Source: Allantophomopsis cytisporea
Taxonomy: Eukaryota > Ascomycota > Leotiomycetes > Phacidiales > Phacidiaceae
Assembly (NCBI GenBank): GCA_024752435.1
Contig: CP103026.1
Location: 1,364,001 to 1,428,000, forward strand
DNA length: 64,000 nt
Direction: 5' to 3'
Below the pieces are notes generated by a model that was given only the letters and a program-made list of their open reading frames with translations, searched no databases and was not told where the DNA came from. The translations under genes and the position numbers were made by a program. Of this stretch, positions 1 through 11,368 are shown one piece after another (within the stretch, counting starts at the first letter, position 1; each line of letters opens with the position of its first letter).

Positions 1-2837
1 ACCATGAGGATACCAACTTGTTTGGTGGTATCGGGAAGGGCTTCAACATGATGGCAGAGGGCATGGGGCGTGGTATTGGTGGCATCGGCCACGGTTTAGG
101 AGCTGTGGGGACTGGGTTTGGCAGAGCAGGAAGGAACATTGTTGGGGGAGTACAGCATTTCGGAGAGGAAGTGGACGGTACGATCGAGACAACAAATGGA
201 TTCCAAGCAATCGAAACTCCTCCACGACCTTCGAATGTTGAATCTGTAAGCGGTGATCCAGTTCTTAGTCGGTATCGATCTGAGACGCCGGAGCAAGATC
301 CGAATGCGCCCCATTCAAATATGCGCCGAGGCCTAAGCACGCGTCTCAATCACCCCGCATACAAGGCCCAAGCGCCAAGAGCATACCTCCCTTCTCAGGG
401 TAAGAGCCAATTTGAGAGGAAACCAACAACTATAGAAGAGGATGCACAGAAGAAGACAGAGGAGGATCCCACAACTTTCGTGTCATCAACTGGGCTTGAC
501 GGAGCACCTACTACAAAGTCAAGTGATTGGTGGAAGTTCTGGCAAGCGCCTAATGGAGCTTTCCCATCGCCTCTCCCAGCTGGCTATGAAGAAGAGTCGT
601 TTCCTTTTGCGCATGATAATTCGAATGACGAGAATGATGGTAAGGGTCATAAGAGAAAGACCTCAGAGAGGATCAAGGATATCATCCCTTTCCTGTCAAA
701 CGACGAGATGACCCCTCTGGAATACCCGGACGCCTACGACAAAGATTTCGACGTAGAGACTTGTAAGCAGGCCAAGTGGCAGCTTTATCTTGAAGCTAAG
801 GATCGTCCAACACTTCGCTTGCGTATGTTTAGTTGGACACCCGATTGGCTGCCAGGTGTCGGATGGCTTGGACTGGGCAAGAAGGTTGATGCCATCTACT
901 ATTGGCGCAAAGAACTGGCTACGTTGAATGTTCAGATTGAAACGGAGCAGAAGAATCCGGAGAGATTCCCCTTGATGAACTCAGCATTTATTCAATTCAA
1001 CCACCAAGTTGCGGCTCATATGGCTTGTCAGGCAGTCAGTCATCACGTACCCAAGCAGATGGCTCCACGAATTATTGAGATATCGCCAAATGATGTTCTT
1101 TGGGACAATATGTCGATCAAATGGTGGGAAGGATGGCTTCGAACCGGTGTTGTCTTTGCACTCGTGGCCGGAATGGTTATTCTTTGGGCTTTCCCTGTCA
1201 CTTGGACTGCCTCCTTGTCGCAGATTGATGTTCTCATTGCGAAGTACAAGTGGCTTAATTTCTTAACGGCTATTCCTTCAAATGTTATCAAGGTCCTGCA
1301 AGGTATTCTGCCAGCTGCAGTCCTTGCTATTCTTCTTGCACTTGTTCCGATTATCCTTCGACTGCTCGCCAAGCAACAAGGTGCTCAGACAGGCGTATCG
1401 GCTGAGCTATCTGTGCAGAACTACTACTTCTCCTTCCTATTCGTGCAAGTTTTCCTCGTCGTTTCGATTGCATCATCTATCTTCACGGTCTTGTCGAATC
1501 TGTCCGATGTCGTTTCGGTCCCCAATACGCTTGCAACGAATTTACCAAAGGCTTCAAACTACTTCTTCTCTTACATGCTGCTGCAAGCACTATCAACCAG
1601 TGCTGGAGCTTTACTGCAGGTCATGACACTCATCAAGTGGTATGTCTGCCCGAAGCTTTTCGATAATACAGCCAGAGAAAAGTGGACGAGAAACACGCAA
1701 TTGCCTTCAGTGAAGTGGGGTTCTTTCTTCCCCGTTTACACCAACTTCGCTTGCATTGCCCTTGTGTATTCCGTGGTATCTCCATTGATTCTGCTTTTCG
1801 CAATAATCACCTTCACGCTCTTTTGGGTGGCATATCGCTACAACACCTTATTCGTCTCGCGATTTGTCATTGATACTGGTGGGCTCTTGTTCCCTCGTGC
1901 CATCAACCAGACCTTTACAGGTCTCTACGTTATGGAGCTGTGTCTGATCGGACTCTTCTTACTTGTACGCGACGAAAGTGGCACTGCCACATGCGCGCCA
2001 CATGCCATCATTATGATTGTCGTCGCTATTTTCACCGTCCTCTATCAATTCCTCCTCAATCAAGCTTTTGGTCCCCTCTTCCGCTACCTGCCCATCACTC
2101 TCGAAGATGACGCCGTCCGCCGTGATAAAGACTTTGAGCGTCTACAGGCCAAGCGCTTGGGCTTGGACCACTACTCTGACAATGACGAGTCAAGTGACAC
2201 AGAAGGACCTTCACCAACAGAACGCCACGTCAACCACACACACTCCATGGACCGCGCACAGTATGACGGCGCACATGAGAGCATCGAGCTCCAAGATATC
2301 GAGCGTGCATCCCACACCGACCTATCTAACCAACGAGGCGCTGGTCGTGGCGCCGCCATCAAGCGCATCGCTGATCCGCGCAACATCAAGGTAGGCGGCA
2401 AGTCTTGGGCAACTCGTGACCACGCACGCCGCTCCAAGAACTTCGGCCACTACCCGGCGCCCGGTCGTCCGCGAATGCCACACCGGCACTCGCACCCTTC
2501 CCGCACACGTGCTGATCTCGAAGCTCAGAAGCAGCTCGACACCATTGGCAATGCCCTGTACGGAAACATGGCAGATGAGATTGAGGATCTTACACCTGAC
2601 GAGCGTGATCTACTCGTTCAGCGCGCGTTTCAGCATACTGCGTTGCGAACCCCCCGTCCGGCCGTTTGGATCCCCAGAGATGAGTTGGGGGTTTCTGATG
2701 GGGAGATTCGCGAGACGAATGCCTTCTCTGGCGAAATTTGGGTTACTAATGAGGGAACGGCGTTGGATGGGAAGAGTAGGGTTGTCTATGGACGTAATCC
2801 ACCCGATTTCTCCGAGGTTGATTTGATTCAATTGTAG
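1..2837 (+). CDS. CSC1/OSCA-type osmosensitive cation channel (DUF221), 5' end cut by window
   Basis: The reading frame is open at the left edge (frame of base 3), so the start and first membrane helices lie outside the window. The visible part is about 940 residues. A Gly-rich stretch and a long acidic, disordered insert come first. Then follow the cytosolic domain of the family and a hydrophobic block (about residues 375-705 of the fragment) with roughly eight membrane segments, matching the RSN1_7TM region. The last 50 residues, ending near VYGRNPPDFSEVDLIQL, match the conserved C-terminal extension of fungal members. Family knowledge: these are hyperosmolality- or mechanically-gated, calcium-permeable channels of plasma or internal membranes, related to yeast Csc1, Rsn1 and Phm7. 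No intron is needed in the visible part. The channel role is inferred from family, and the specific paralogue cannot be named. Confidence 0.9.
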   Translation, partial: HEDTNLFGGIGKGFNMMAEGMGRGIGGIGHGLGAVGTGFGRAGRNIVGGVQHFGEEVDGTIETTNGFQAIETPPRPSNVESVSGDPVLSRYRSETPEQDPNAPHSNMRRGLSTRLNHPAYKAQAPRAYLPSQGKSQFERKPTTIEEDAQKKTEEDPTTFVSSTGLDGAPTTKSSDWWKFWQAPNGAFPSPLPAGYEEESFPFAHDNSNDENDGKGHKRKTSERIKDIIPFLSNDEMTPLEYPDAYDKDFDVETCKQAKWQLYLEAKDRPTLRLRMFSWTPDWLPGVGWLGLGKKVDAIYYWRKELATLNVQIETEQKNPERFPLMNSAFIQFNHQVAAHMACQAVSHHVPKQMAPRIIEISPNDVLWDNMSIKWWEGWLRTGVVFALVAGMVILWAFPVTWTASLSQIDVLIAKYKWLNFLTAIPSNVIKVLQGILPAAVLAILLALVPIILRLLAKQQGAQTGVSAELSVQNYYFSFLFVQVFLVVSIASSIFTVLSNLSDVVSVPNTLATNLPKASNYFFSYMLLQALSTSAGALLQVMTLIKWYVCPKLFDNTAREKWTRNTQLPSVKWGSFFPVYTNFACIALVYSVVSPLILLFAIITFTLFWVAYRYNTLFVSRFVIDTGGLLFPRAINQTFTGLYVMELCLIGLFLLVRDESGTATCAPHAIIMIVVAIFTVLYQFLLNQAFGPLFRYLPITLEDDAVRRDKDFERLQAKRLGLDHYSDNDESSDTEGPSPTERHVNHTHSMDRAQYDGAHESIELQDIERASHTDLSNQRGAGRGAAIKRIADPRNIKVGGKSWATRDHARRSKNFGHYPAPGRPRMPHRHSHPSRTRADLEAQKQLDTIGNALYGNMADEIEDLTPDERDLLVQRAFQHTALRTPRPAVWIPRDELGVSDGEIRETNAFSGEIWVTNEGTALDGKSRVVYGRNPPDFSEVDLIQL

Positions 2838-3831
2838 GAAGTATACATAATAGGGAGCTCGGTGCATTACTTTCTTTGAGGGTTAGCGCGGTGTTTGGAG
2901 TTTGGGGTTTGCTCAGATATACCTATTTAACAATCGATTGGGAGTTTGTTCATATTGTAGTTGAATCTGGGTGTGATTTATATTGTGATGTACCGTGATA
3001 TGTGAGGGTATTGCCGGATGGGTGTAGTGATGTTATACGATAACTCCTCACCTCTGACGGGAAGGAACTCACGATTATATGCTCTCACTGATAATCCAGC
3101 CTATAATTATTGTACTACGCTGAGTGAATATTGTTCTTGATGGCTGCAACCACGAGAAGAATCGCAACGGTGCCTATCGCTTGCTTTTAGAATTCAATGG
3201 TGTGGCCCAATATCTTGGATCTGGCCAGTACCAACACAGAATCCAACGTGACCACAAAGCGAGCATTGAAGTCTCTCGTTGGAAAACTACACGACGCGTC
3301 GTGGCAAAGTGGAGTGGAGTGGAGTGAAATGAAGTGAAGTGAAGTGAAGTGAAGTGAAGTGAAGTGAAGTGACATGGTGCCTGAATACTCGTGGGTAAAT
3401 AAATGTGTAGATTATACACATTAATTGCAGCACTATTCATCCCAGCGGCTTAACAAACATACCCAATATGGAATAACAAGACACACCAATAGATTCATTG
3501 CTCTTTCAATCACTAGTTCAATGAGCCCTTGAGAGTGCAGCACGTCTCCGAAGTTCACGGGTTGGACGCTTGCTACTAAGGTATTATGAGGGAGGAATGG
3601 CACGTGAAGTAGATGGTAGATAGCAGGCGGCAGGCAGGTGGTTGACATCATCCATGGCCATCCATGAGGCAGGAGCGAAGGTGAGGCACACAAAACGACC
3701 ATGTGTATATGAACAATCCCCTCACCCCTCACATCACTCTCTCACTCTTCCTTCCTTCCTCATCTCACTTCTGCCTACTCTCTTTACTATCAGTTCATAC
3801 TCCCAGTTAAGCAAACGCCATCAAACAACCA
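2838..3831. other. Intergenic, no gene seen
   Basis: This is the 3' flank of the channel gene and the upstream side of tRNA-Phe. Apart from a GAAGT tandem repeat (separate entry) I see no coding signal; the short open frames here have unlikely composition or lie on the repeat. Confidence 0.6.
3311..3372. repeat. GAAGT pentanucleotide microsatellite
   Basis: Three GGAGT units and one GAAAT unit are followed by eight perfect GAAGT copies, ending at about 3372. The array creates spurious open frames on the minus strand that read as repeated LHFTS. Confidence 0.95.
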
Positions 3832-3920
3832 GCACCTTTAGCTCACTTGGGAGAGCGCCAGACTGAAGCCAACTTCAGCACTGTTATCTGGAGGCACTGT
3901 GTTCGATCCACAGAAGGTGC
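3832..3920 (+). tRNA. tRNA-Phe(GAA) with 17-nt intron
   Basis: The acceptor stem GCACCTT pairs fully with AAGGTGC. The D stem is GCTC/GAGC, the anticodon stem is CCAGA/TCTGG and the T stem is CTGTG/CACAG around TTCGATC. The anticodon GAA is at 3865-3867. A 17-nt intron at 3869-3885 follows position 37, the canonical site for splicing by the tRNA endonuclease. Runs of T from about 3961 can act as Pol III terminators. CCA is not encoded. Confidence 0.95.
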
Positions 3921-5607
3921 AACATCTGTGACTTGGGGTTGACCCTGAGTGTGAACAAATTCTTTTTTTTTTTGTTTTTTTTTTGCTGAGGTGGATTTTT
4001 TTTTTGCGTGGTGGGGGACTTCGATCTGGTATGGGGTAAGTTGGTGGGTGGGGGGGTGATGTTGATTTTTGGACGAGGTTAGCGGTTGGAAGAGAGAATT
4101 TTATATGTATGGAGTGTTTTCATCTGACAATGCTCTTTGATTAAAAATGCCATGTACGTATGTATGTATGTGTCTAAATGCGCGGACCTTTTGTCGTTCT
4201 TGCTGCTGCTTAACTCCTAGCTGCTCCTGGCTCTTAATATGCAAATATCGACATCTCAACGGTGGTCAACTTGGTCACGGATTTTCAAAAGATAATAATA
4301 AAAGGTTCTAGATGAAGGTTTCTATCATTCTGTGGCCCAAACTTTCACTTAGCAATGGGTTTCGTTCTTGGGTGGTTGGGTTGCCGAGTACTCAAGACTG
4401 GTGGGCGCATGATTTTTGCCGATGAAACTACTCAACAAAAAGCGCTTCATTATCCAGCAACACAAAAGGACGTGATGAGCAGATAATTCGGTATTTGTGC
4501 TGTTAATTATCCAATAGAATTCTATTTGGTGAAGCCACTCTTATACAGAATACCTTGCAAAAGTCATGCCCATCCTGTTCATCATCCTCAAATATTTTCT
4601 AACACTTGCAAATAGGTCACCCGAAATCTAAAAACATCCATGATAGTGGATAACAGAGAATGGCAAGTATGCTAATAACTTTCATGTGAATCGAATTTGA
4701 CGGTTCTGGCAACGCGGTGTTGAAGCTGACAATTTTCTAGGATCGAAAGAGTTGCGAAGAGCTTACGATATTAGCAGCACATCACTGTCAAGTGTGAGAC
4801 AGGATGATATAAGAAGGATTTGAAAAATGATTACCAGAACCAGTCTCTCCCAAAAGATTCTTTGAGAAGTGTTAGCGTGATATTGGCTAGAATGCCGCTA
4901 CTGAAGAATCCTGAAAGGCGTGGGGAGAATATTTTACTACTTCTACTCTGTTTGTTCGAACTCTACATCTTACGTAGTATCTAACTCATCTATTAATCAT
5001 GAATTAGATCGTCTTCTTACAGTAGTGTTAGTATTGTCTTCAATAACGACAACACTTGAGACTGTATACAATTTGGCAGTACGCTGATAATGGTTTTAGG
5101 GACCTAACCTCACTGAGCTAAATGAGGTCAGCAACTATTGCATTTATGAGAATATGTTGGATACATGTTAAGATCTACATATCTGTGTCCACACAAGTAG
5201 ATATAACTGCTGAACCTCCTACTTTATCTAAAGCTCCTACCTCAGCAACGTCCAGTTTGGAGATGGTTTTTGTGGTCAATTGAACGATCTCAGGGAACAA
5301 TAAGCAATTGTAATATTGGTCGAGTATCATAATGTTAAGATTCATGGTCAAGTTCGCGTTATATCTTTTATGCTGCATAAGTATTTGCATTAAGAGAGTA
5401 GACTTACCATACACCAATACGAACCTACCTTGAGCCCAAGAAGTCACAGAAAGGGAAGGAAAGGAAAGAGAGGAGGAGATAAAGACTCACCTTTCGCAAA
5501 TATCTACAGGCACCTCAGTCAAGTGCTCTGATGATTCTATTCCAAGCGCCACAACCTACTTGAATGCAGCAGGCAAAGCGAGGATAGTTGTCAGATAGCA
5601 AAACGAC
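3921..5607. other. Intergenic, 1.7 kb without a convincing gene
   Basis: Long T tracts (3961-4004) follow the tRNA. The rest is AT-rich with many stops on all frames. The one frame near 5175-5447 on the minus strand has no recognisable protein character. Confidence 0.55.
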
Positions 5608-6375
5608 TTAGCGCCAGGATATCCGCTCAAGTGCGCGCTCCACGTCAGCGAAGTGCGCACGCTGGCCATCGAAGACGCCTTCTTCGGACGAGAGATCTGA
5701 CACAGGCGAGACTCGATGGCCTTCCCATTCGCTCACGTCCGAGACGGGGGATGGATTTCGCGAGTGCTCCTGCTGATATCTGTTACGAGGCGGGGATTGG
5801 TGAGCTTGTCGCCCATGAGAGGGATGTGCTGGGATTGGAGGAGGTGAGCCACGACGATGATTTCTTTGCCCAGCGGCATGGTGTGCTGGGGCTGGAGGAG
5901 AAGGCCCATGGTGTTGCGAGGGAGTTGTAGCATCGTAGTAGGCTGCGCCGTTGAGCGAGGAGATATCTACGACTGGCTGCTGGCGGACAGCGGAAGTCAC
6001 CATGACATGCCGAGGAGCATCGCGGAGGATATCCTGACCAGCCGTATACGCTGCTCGAACTACTCGACTCTCATGAATGCCGTGCCCGTATAGTATAGCA
6101 GCTCTTCTGGCTTCCTCTCTTGCACGCTCCGTCGACGGGCGACGACGTAAGCGCGCTTCACGATGTCTCGACGTTGCAGCCGCACTGGAGCAGTTCGGAC
6201 AGGGAGTCAAGGTATATATCACCTCACGAGAAGACACACTTCGCTTGCACAGATATGCGGTACTGTTGCGGCTGAAGATGCGGGAGAGAAGTCCCGGCCT
6301 CATCGCTCTGTCACACGGCTCGGCACGGGCATCGACGTGGCCACAGTCGAAGATGTACGTCACGAAGATGCACAT
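5608..6375 (-). CDS. Uncharacterised protein with N-terminal Cys/His (CxH...CPxC) domain, gene A of a divergent pair
   Basis: I chose the ATG at 6375 because it places the protein start at MCIF, matching the MCQT start of the divergent neighbour. The product is 255 residues. The N-terminus carries C2, C11, H13, C21, C43, C59 and C62, with the last two as CPNC. This looks like a small metal-binding knuckle, but no named domain is recognised. A basic, Arg-rich helix follows (residues about 75-95). The rest is Pro/His/Ser-rich and probably disordered, with two similar PVSD-type motifs near the C-terminus. There is no signal peptide or membrane segment, so it is probably intracellular. The gene shares a 660-bp promoter interval with gene B at 7036. 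The function is unknown. Confidence 0.65.
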   Translation of the reverse strand: MCIFVTYIFDCGHVDARAEPCDRAMRPGLLSRIFSRNSTAYLCKRSVSSREVIYTLTPCPNCSSAAATSRHREARLRRRPSTERAREEARRAAILYGHGIHESRVVRAAYTAGQDILRDAPRHVMVTSAVRQQPVVDISSLNGAAYYDATTPSQHHGPSPPAPAHHAAGQRNHRRGSPPPIPAHPSHGRQAHQSPPRNRYQQEHSRNPSPVSDVSEWEGHRVSPVSDLSSEEGVFDGQRAHFADVERALERISWR

Positions 6376-7035
6376 TTTCAAGGCTAAAGCTGCGATTGTC
6401 TTTTAATAAAGAGATGTTTTATCAAGAGAGATGCAGATGGGGCTCTGTAGAAGTGTGTTGGTGTGGTGGTGAGAAACGAATTATTTGAATAAGGAATTTC
6501 GGATTTATTTATACTGAGAATCTCTTGATAATGCGTCGTTGTTTGAGACAAAGCTATTGTTTATTTATGAACTTATCACTACTTTCCAACATGAAAAGAC
6601 AGGCCAAGAGTATTGTAAGTTGGACAACATCAACATTCAGAACCACAAGTTGTCATCATTCCATGTTTAGATTATTCGAGAACTAGATATCTGGGGTGTA
6701 CACAGTTGTTCATGCTGAAGGTCTTTCATCAAGGACTTCTGAACAATGCTATTATATTAAATTGGCATCTTTCATAACATTCGGCCTTTATAGTTGCAGA
6801 AGCCTCGTACTTTGTTCTAAAATTAATATCAACAACAAAGAGTCATGATAGCCTTCCCATCCAGCATGTAAAATATACAAAGAAAGATTGGAGAATGAAT
6901 ATTTTGAGACAAGTTTATGTAATACTGCTGCAAAAACTATAAATCGCACTGTTCTGTCACTCAAGACATTCTCTTGTCTGTTTCAACCATTGCCGATTTG
7001 AGCATTTACTATAACCATAACATCATCATAAAGAT
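6376..7035. promoter_or_regulatory. Shared upstream interval of the divergent Cys/His gene pair
   Basis: The 660 bp between two divergently read start codons must hold both promoters. It is AT-rich. I see no motif that I can assign to a named regulator. Confidence 0.4.
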
Positions 7036-8337
7036 ATGTGTCAGACTTACAAATACAGATACATCTGTACCCACAGCCAGGTTGAGAGTCACCCTTGCGA
7101 TTATCGTGACTCAGGTGTCGGAAGCTGGCCTTTCAGACGTGTCTGTTCTAAACTCAGCTACTTTTCCTATATTCGATTTCTATGCCCTTCATGTCGCAGA
7201 GCGGCAAAGTCTAGCAGGCACGTGAAACGAACAGCAAACCAGCAGGATGTTGCTGATACTGGCGATGATGTGATGGAGATGATTGTCAGGAATGAGCATT
7301 ATCTTGTCAGACGAAGGTCGGGAAACAAACCAGCCTCTACTAGCTCCTTCTGCTTCGCGGTGCCTTCTTTGGAGCAGTTGGAACGTCAGTACCTTATCAA
7401 CGATGAGTTTCTGTCTAGGAGGAAGTCTCGTTATTTGTTCCATGCTGTTAATCACAGTAAAGCTACATATGATGAGTTTCTTGATGCACACTACTACCAT
7501 ACTCAACTGAAGGTCCTTCTAAAGAGCTCCAACTTCACACTCCAAACTGTAGAGCAAGATACTCAGACTGATGCGAATGTCATCCAACTTTCAAGCCACT
7601 CGCCTATCACCTACAGTCAGGAAATTCTAGAGTCAGTCGAGCCAGCTCGATCAACTTGTCCTGTGATGACCGACAAAGACACCAACTTCCAGTCAGAATT
7701 TGATAGCTCATTTGATGATCATGACTCAAGCACTATGAGTTTATCTTTTGTACCATCGACCACTCAGTCTTCCATGCCTTCGTCTCCAGCTTCCCTCATA
7801 AATACGCAAGTCTCTCGCCATGTGAGTCACAAACCCCCTTTGGCCTGCCCGAAATCTTCCAACTCAAAGCATCATACAGGTTACGACGCCAAGCAATCTT
7901 TGTCAATTGACACTTCACACGCCAGCTCTTCAGAGCGAGCTTCAACTCCTGATGCCGCTTCGAAGGAACGTGACAATTTTGCACGCATGGAGCGTCAGGC
8001 ATTCTCCTCTCAGATCCACGTTCCCATCTCCCCCTATGATATTACGCGCCTTAGCTCGAATGCATATTGTGTAGTTCGAGAGTGGGAGAGCATGGATTGG
8101 CAACTGAAGAACAGCTGGCAAGAGGAGGATGAGGGCGAGGGGGTGGCTATGGAGATTTCACGCTCGCAAGATGTGCTCGTCTCGGCTGGAGAGGCTGACG
8201 CCCGCGATAATTCTCTCCATGGAAGTGACCACGAAGATTCGTTTGAGTATGAAGAAAGCTTGAAGAGCATACGTGTGGGTGACTGGAAGCAGCTACAAGA
8301 GCTACATCATGAGGATTGGAAGGACTATCATGACTGA
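7036..8337 (+). CDS. Uncharacterised protein with N-terminal Cys/His (CxH...CPxC) domain, gene B of a divergent pair
   Basis: A single-exon gene of 433 codons. The first residues give C2, C11, H13, C21, C37, C50 and C53 (CPSC). C2, C11, H13 and C21 fall at exactly the same positions as in the divergent gene at 5608-6375, and a D follows C21 in both. A basic segment follows, then a region with some helical character (about 100-165), a long Ser/Thr-rich disordered section and an acidic C-terminus containing VREWESMDWQ and DWKQLQELHHEDWKDY. No catalytic motif is visible. The shared Cys/His spacing suggests divergent paralogues that bind a metal; that is inference. The function is unknown. Confidence 0.7.
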   Translation: MCQTYKYRYICTHSQVESHPCDYRDSGVGSWPFRRVCSKLSYFSYIRFLCPSCRRAAKSSRHVKRTANQQDVADTGDDVMEMIVRNEHYLVRRRSGNKPASTSSFCFAVPSLEQLERQYLINDEFLSRRKSRYLFHAVNHSKATYDEFLDAHYYHTQLKVLLKSSNFTLQTVEQDTQTDANVIQLSSHSPITYSQEILESVEPARSTCPVMTDKDTNFQSEFDSSFDDHDSSTMSLSFVPSTTQSSMPSSPASLINTQVSRHVSHKPPLACPKSSNSKHHTGYDAKQSLSIDTSHASSSERASTPDAASKERDNFARMERQAFSSQIHVPISPYDITRLSSNAYCVVREWESMDWQLKNSWQEEDEGEGVAMEISRSQDVLVSAGEADARDNSLHGSDHEDSFEYEESLKSIRVGDWKQLQELHHEDWKDYHD

Positions 8338-9616
8338 GGATTTCGGGCAAGTTCTAGTCTCCTCTTCCTTATGCACTTCTGTGACCATGACGTATCAAGC
8401 ATAGAGCAACAATAATAGAGATAAACCAAACTCACTATCACTTTGTAGTGTGATCATGAATTTATTATCAATGAATTGAAGAGTGTAGCATATTGGACAT
8501 CATTTGAGAACGATTGAACTGTCTGCTTGCGGATCATTGATGAAAGTAGCCGGCGCTGTCGTCTACTTAAATTGACGATAGCCATTTATGACTCTGTTAC
8601 AATCTTTCTGGATGATATCAGAAAGTCCGTGATCACAATCAAATAGAACATAGACGATGAGACGGTCGGCTGTAACATAAGACCGAAGGAATCTTCCACT
8701 TCCGATCCAGGAACGTATGTTTGCTTCTCAGATAAAAGCTCAATAAAAAGATAAAGGGCTGACGGTGACGACTTTGCCTTGTCCAAGCGAGACTGAATGA
8801 GTAGAAAGTTGGGGATTTCATACTCCTAGCAACAAAGGATTTTAGAATGGAGTTGGCATCATTTCTCGAACGATACATGTTGAAGAAGGGAAGACCGATA
8901 AATATAAACTTTTACCTGATTCAGATAACAACACATAGACCGTAAACAACGATTAACTACTACAAGCCTCTATTGTGACACTGTTGCATAGGTAGAGCAT
9001 CACCGAGAGGGAAAGTGTTGTAAATAGGCCGGGGCCCACAATGACAGAAACCTGGAGGTCGACATTCCGGGGAAGGCCAGCGAGGTTACGCAGTGCAGTA
9101 GGCTAACGATACCTACCATAGATTTTCGACGTTCTGCTTGCATTGTTCCATTGTAACCATAGAGCGTGTGAGCTTACAACGAGTCCAGGGATGCCGGTTC
9201 AAGGTGCATGGTACCGAAATAGGAAATCATAACCACGCCGATCAGTATTCCCATAGTGCGGGGCATATTGCTTCGGCGCGAATAGTTACGAGTAATCGCA
9301 TTCTATACAGCTCCACCATGGTCAGACTTGACGATTGGGAGACAGAGAGATGCAGTACTCTGCCATTGTGAAGGCACACTCTGGTGCTCTGCAAAGCTCA
9401 TTCGCGGCTAATATTAACTGTTGTAGATTTCAATAAGCCAGCAGTCTATTGTTCGCATGTTGCTACTTATTCTATAAGTCTGACTCCCAACGTGGGGTTA
9501 TCGTTTGGTACTCAATTATTTAGTTGAATTACTTATGACTTATACTTGCTTCTCCAGAGAAAATATAAGCATCATTATAGTAGAGCTTTCCAATTAAATT
9601 CCTCGTTCATTTCATC
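8338..9616. other. Intergenic, 1.3 kb, no gene seen
   Basis: It holds the 3' flank of the Cys/His gene and the promoter side of the polyol dehydrogenase. Short frames here have no recognisable protein character. Confidence 0.55.
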
Positions 9617-10827
9617 ATGTCTCCAGCAGCAACGCCTGCCAATGGAGCGGGGAATCCGTCCCTGATCGTCACAGCAGACCACAATATCAGAATGGAAGAA
9701 GCTCCAATTGAGGAGCCTGGTGAAGGCCAGGTTCTTCTTCATGTTCGGGCGACAGGTATTTGTGGATCTGACGTTCATTTCTGGAAGCATGGTCGTATTG
9801 GAGACCTGACCGTCGATGGCGATTGCATTCTGGGGCATGAAGCCTCCGGTACTGTACTTAAGCTTGGGGCTAATGTGAACGCTCTCGGTGTTGGTATGTA
9901 TCAAGCCCTCTCAGTTAAATCACTTGATTGGCTAGTTATTGACAAAGTTCTGTAGGTGATAGGGTAGCCATTGAGCCCGGCGTTCCTTGTGGTCACTGTT
10001 TCCTGTGCAACGAGGGACGGTACAACCTTTGCCCTGATGTCGCTTTCTCTGGTGTTTATCCTCATCATGGGACGATTCAACGGTACAAGGTGCATCCAGC
10101 AAAGTATCTTCACAAGCTGCCAGACGACATGACTTTTAGCACGGCTTCTTTGCTTGAACCTTTATCAGTGGCATTGCACGCTCTCCGCACCGCTCCTATC
10201 GATGTTGGAACCCCAGTTGCAGTCTTTGGTGCAGGACCCATTGGTCTCTTGACCATGGCTGTGGCAAAGGCTTCAGGGGCTTTTCCAATTTTGATCACAG
10301 ATGTTGACGAGTCTCGACTAAAATTTGCAAAATCCTTCGAGCCTAGTTGTACTACGTACCAGATTCCCATCACCACTACGCCGGAAGAAAACGCGAAAGC
10401 TGTTCGTGAGTGCTTCAAAACTTCCGCAGCTGTTACATGGGAGGAGGTGGAGAAGGATATGCCCTCTCTAGTCCTCGAGTGCACCGGCATTGAGTCGTCA
10501 ATAGTGACGGCAGCCTACACAGTACGCCGTGGTGGTATGATCAACGTTGTCGGCGTTTCTTCTAGACCGGTCATCAGTATACCGTTCATGCATCTTTCTC
10601 TTGCCGAGATTCAGCTTCGCTTCATCAATAGATATCACGGTACTTGGCCGTCTGGTATCAGAGCCATTCAAGGAGGACTCTTAAACTCTGAGAAGTTGGA
10701 GACCCTCATTACTCAAACATATAGACTGGAAGAAGCAGTGCAAGCTATGGAACTTGTTGCTGGCTTAACGAAGCGCAAAGAAGGGGAAATGGTAGTCAAG
10801 GTCCAAATTGTAGATCCAGAGCTGTAG
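9617..10827 (+). CDS. NAD-dependent polyol dehydrogenase, L-arabinitol 4-/sorbitol/xylitol dehydrogenase type
   Basis: Two exons, 9617-9893 and 9956-10827, with a 62-nt intron (GTATGT...TAG), give 382 residues, the usual size. It is a zinc-dependent medium-chain dehydrogenase. The catalytic zinc site is C49 in GICGSDVHFWKHG and H74-E75 in ILGHE. The structural zinc site is C104, C107, C110 and C118. The nucleotide loop is VFGAGPIG. The sequence FINRYHGTWPSGIRAI near the C-terminus resembles the L-arabinitol 4-dehydrogenase branch more than plain alcohol dehydrogenases. The likely reaction is oxidation of a pentitol or hexitol to the ketose with NAD+ in the cytosol, within pentose or polyol catabolism. 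Exact substrate specificity cannot be read from sequence. Confidence 0.9.
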
Positions 10828-11368
10828 CATAGTAATATAGGAATTAGAAAGAAATAGTAATCGAGATGACCATTCCACGAATTGAAACATAAAACCCCAA
10901 ATTCGACAATAACCAACGAATACGATCTGTTTAACAATAAGAGGCGAAGATGTCAATGACTGCTGCAATATGAGATGTATTCAATGCAATCAGTTAGCCA
11001 GATTGGAAAATGAATTGGAACGGCCACAGATGTTGAGGTCGGCTATATGACGGCTATATTGACAATTATAATGTTGTGTTTGACAAGCGGTATGACTTCT
11101 CGGTGGGCCTGCGGTTACGGCTGCAGATGCCTATCAACTTGCTTGCCTTCAGCTCCTCTCATTCGTAGTCTCCCCATGTTATACGACCGGGAGAACTTTC
11201 TATCCTCTCAATTACAAAGCTTTTATTATCTATGCAGTAGTGGCCCTCTTTCTTTGACGATAAGCCAAATATATAATGGTAAATGCTGACACTATCGACT
11301 ACATTGTTATGCTGTAAAACCTCGTGCAACCGCATCTTTTCCGGCTCAGCACAGTTTCAACAGGCAAA
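10828..11368. other. Intergenic between two dehydrogenase genes
   Basis: 540 bp of AT-rich sequence between tandem genes on the same strand. It probably holds the promoter of the downstream MDR gene. No other feature is seen. Confidence 0.5.

Noticed and set aside
3174..3440. Minus-strand frame reading as repeated LHFTS
   Set aside because: It is generated by the GAAGT microsatellite, and two overlapping frames show the same artefact.
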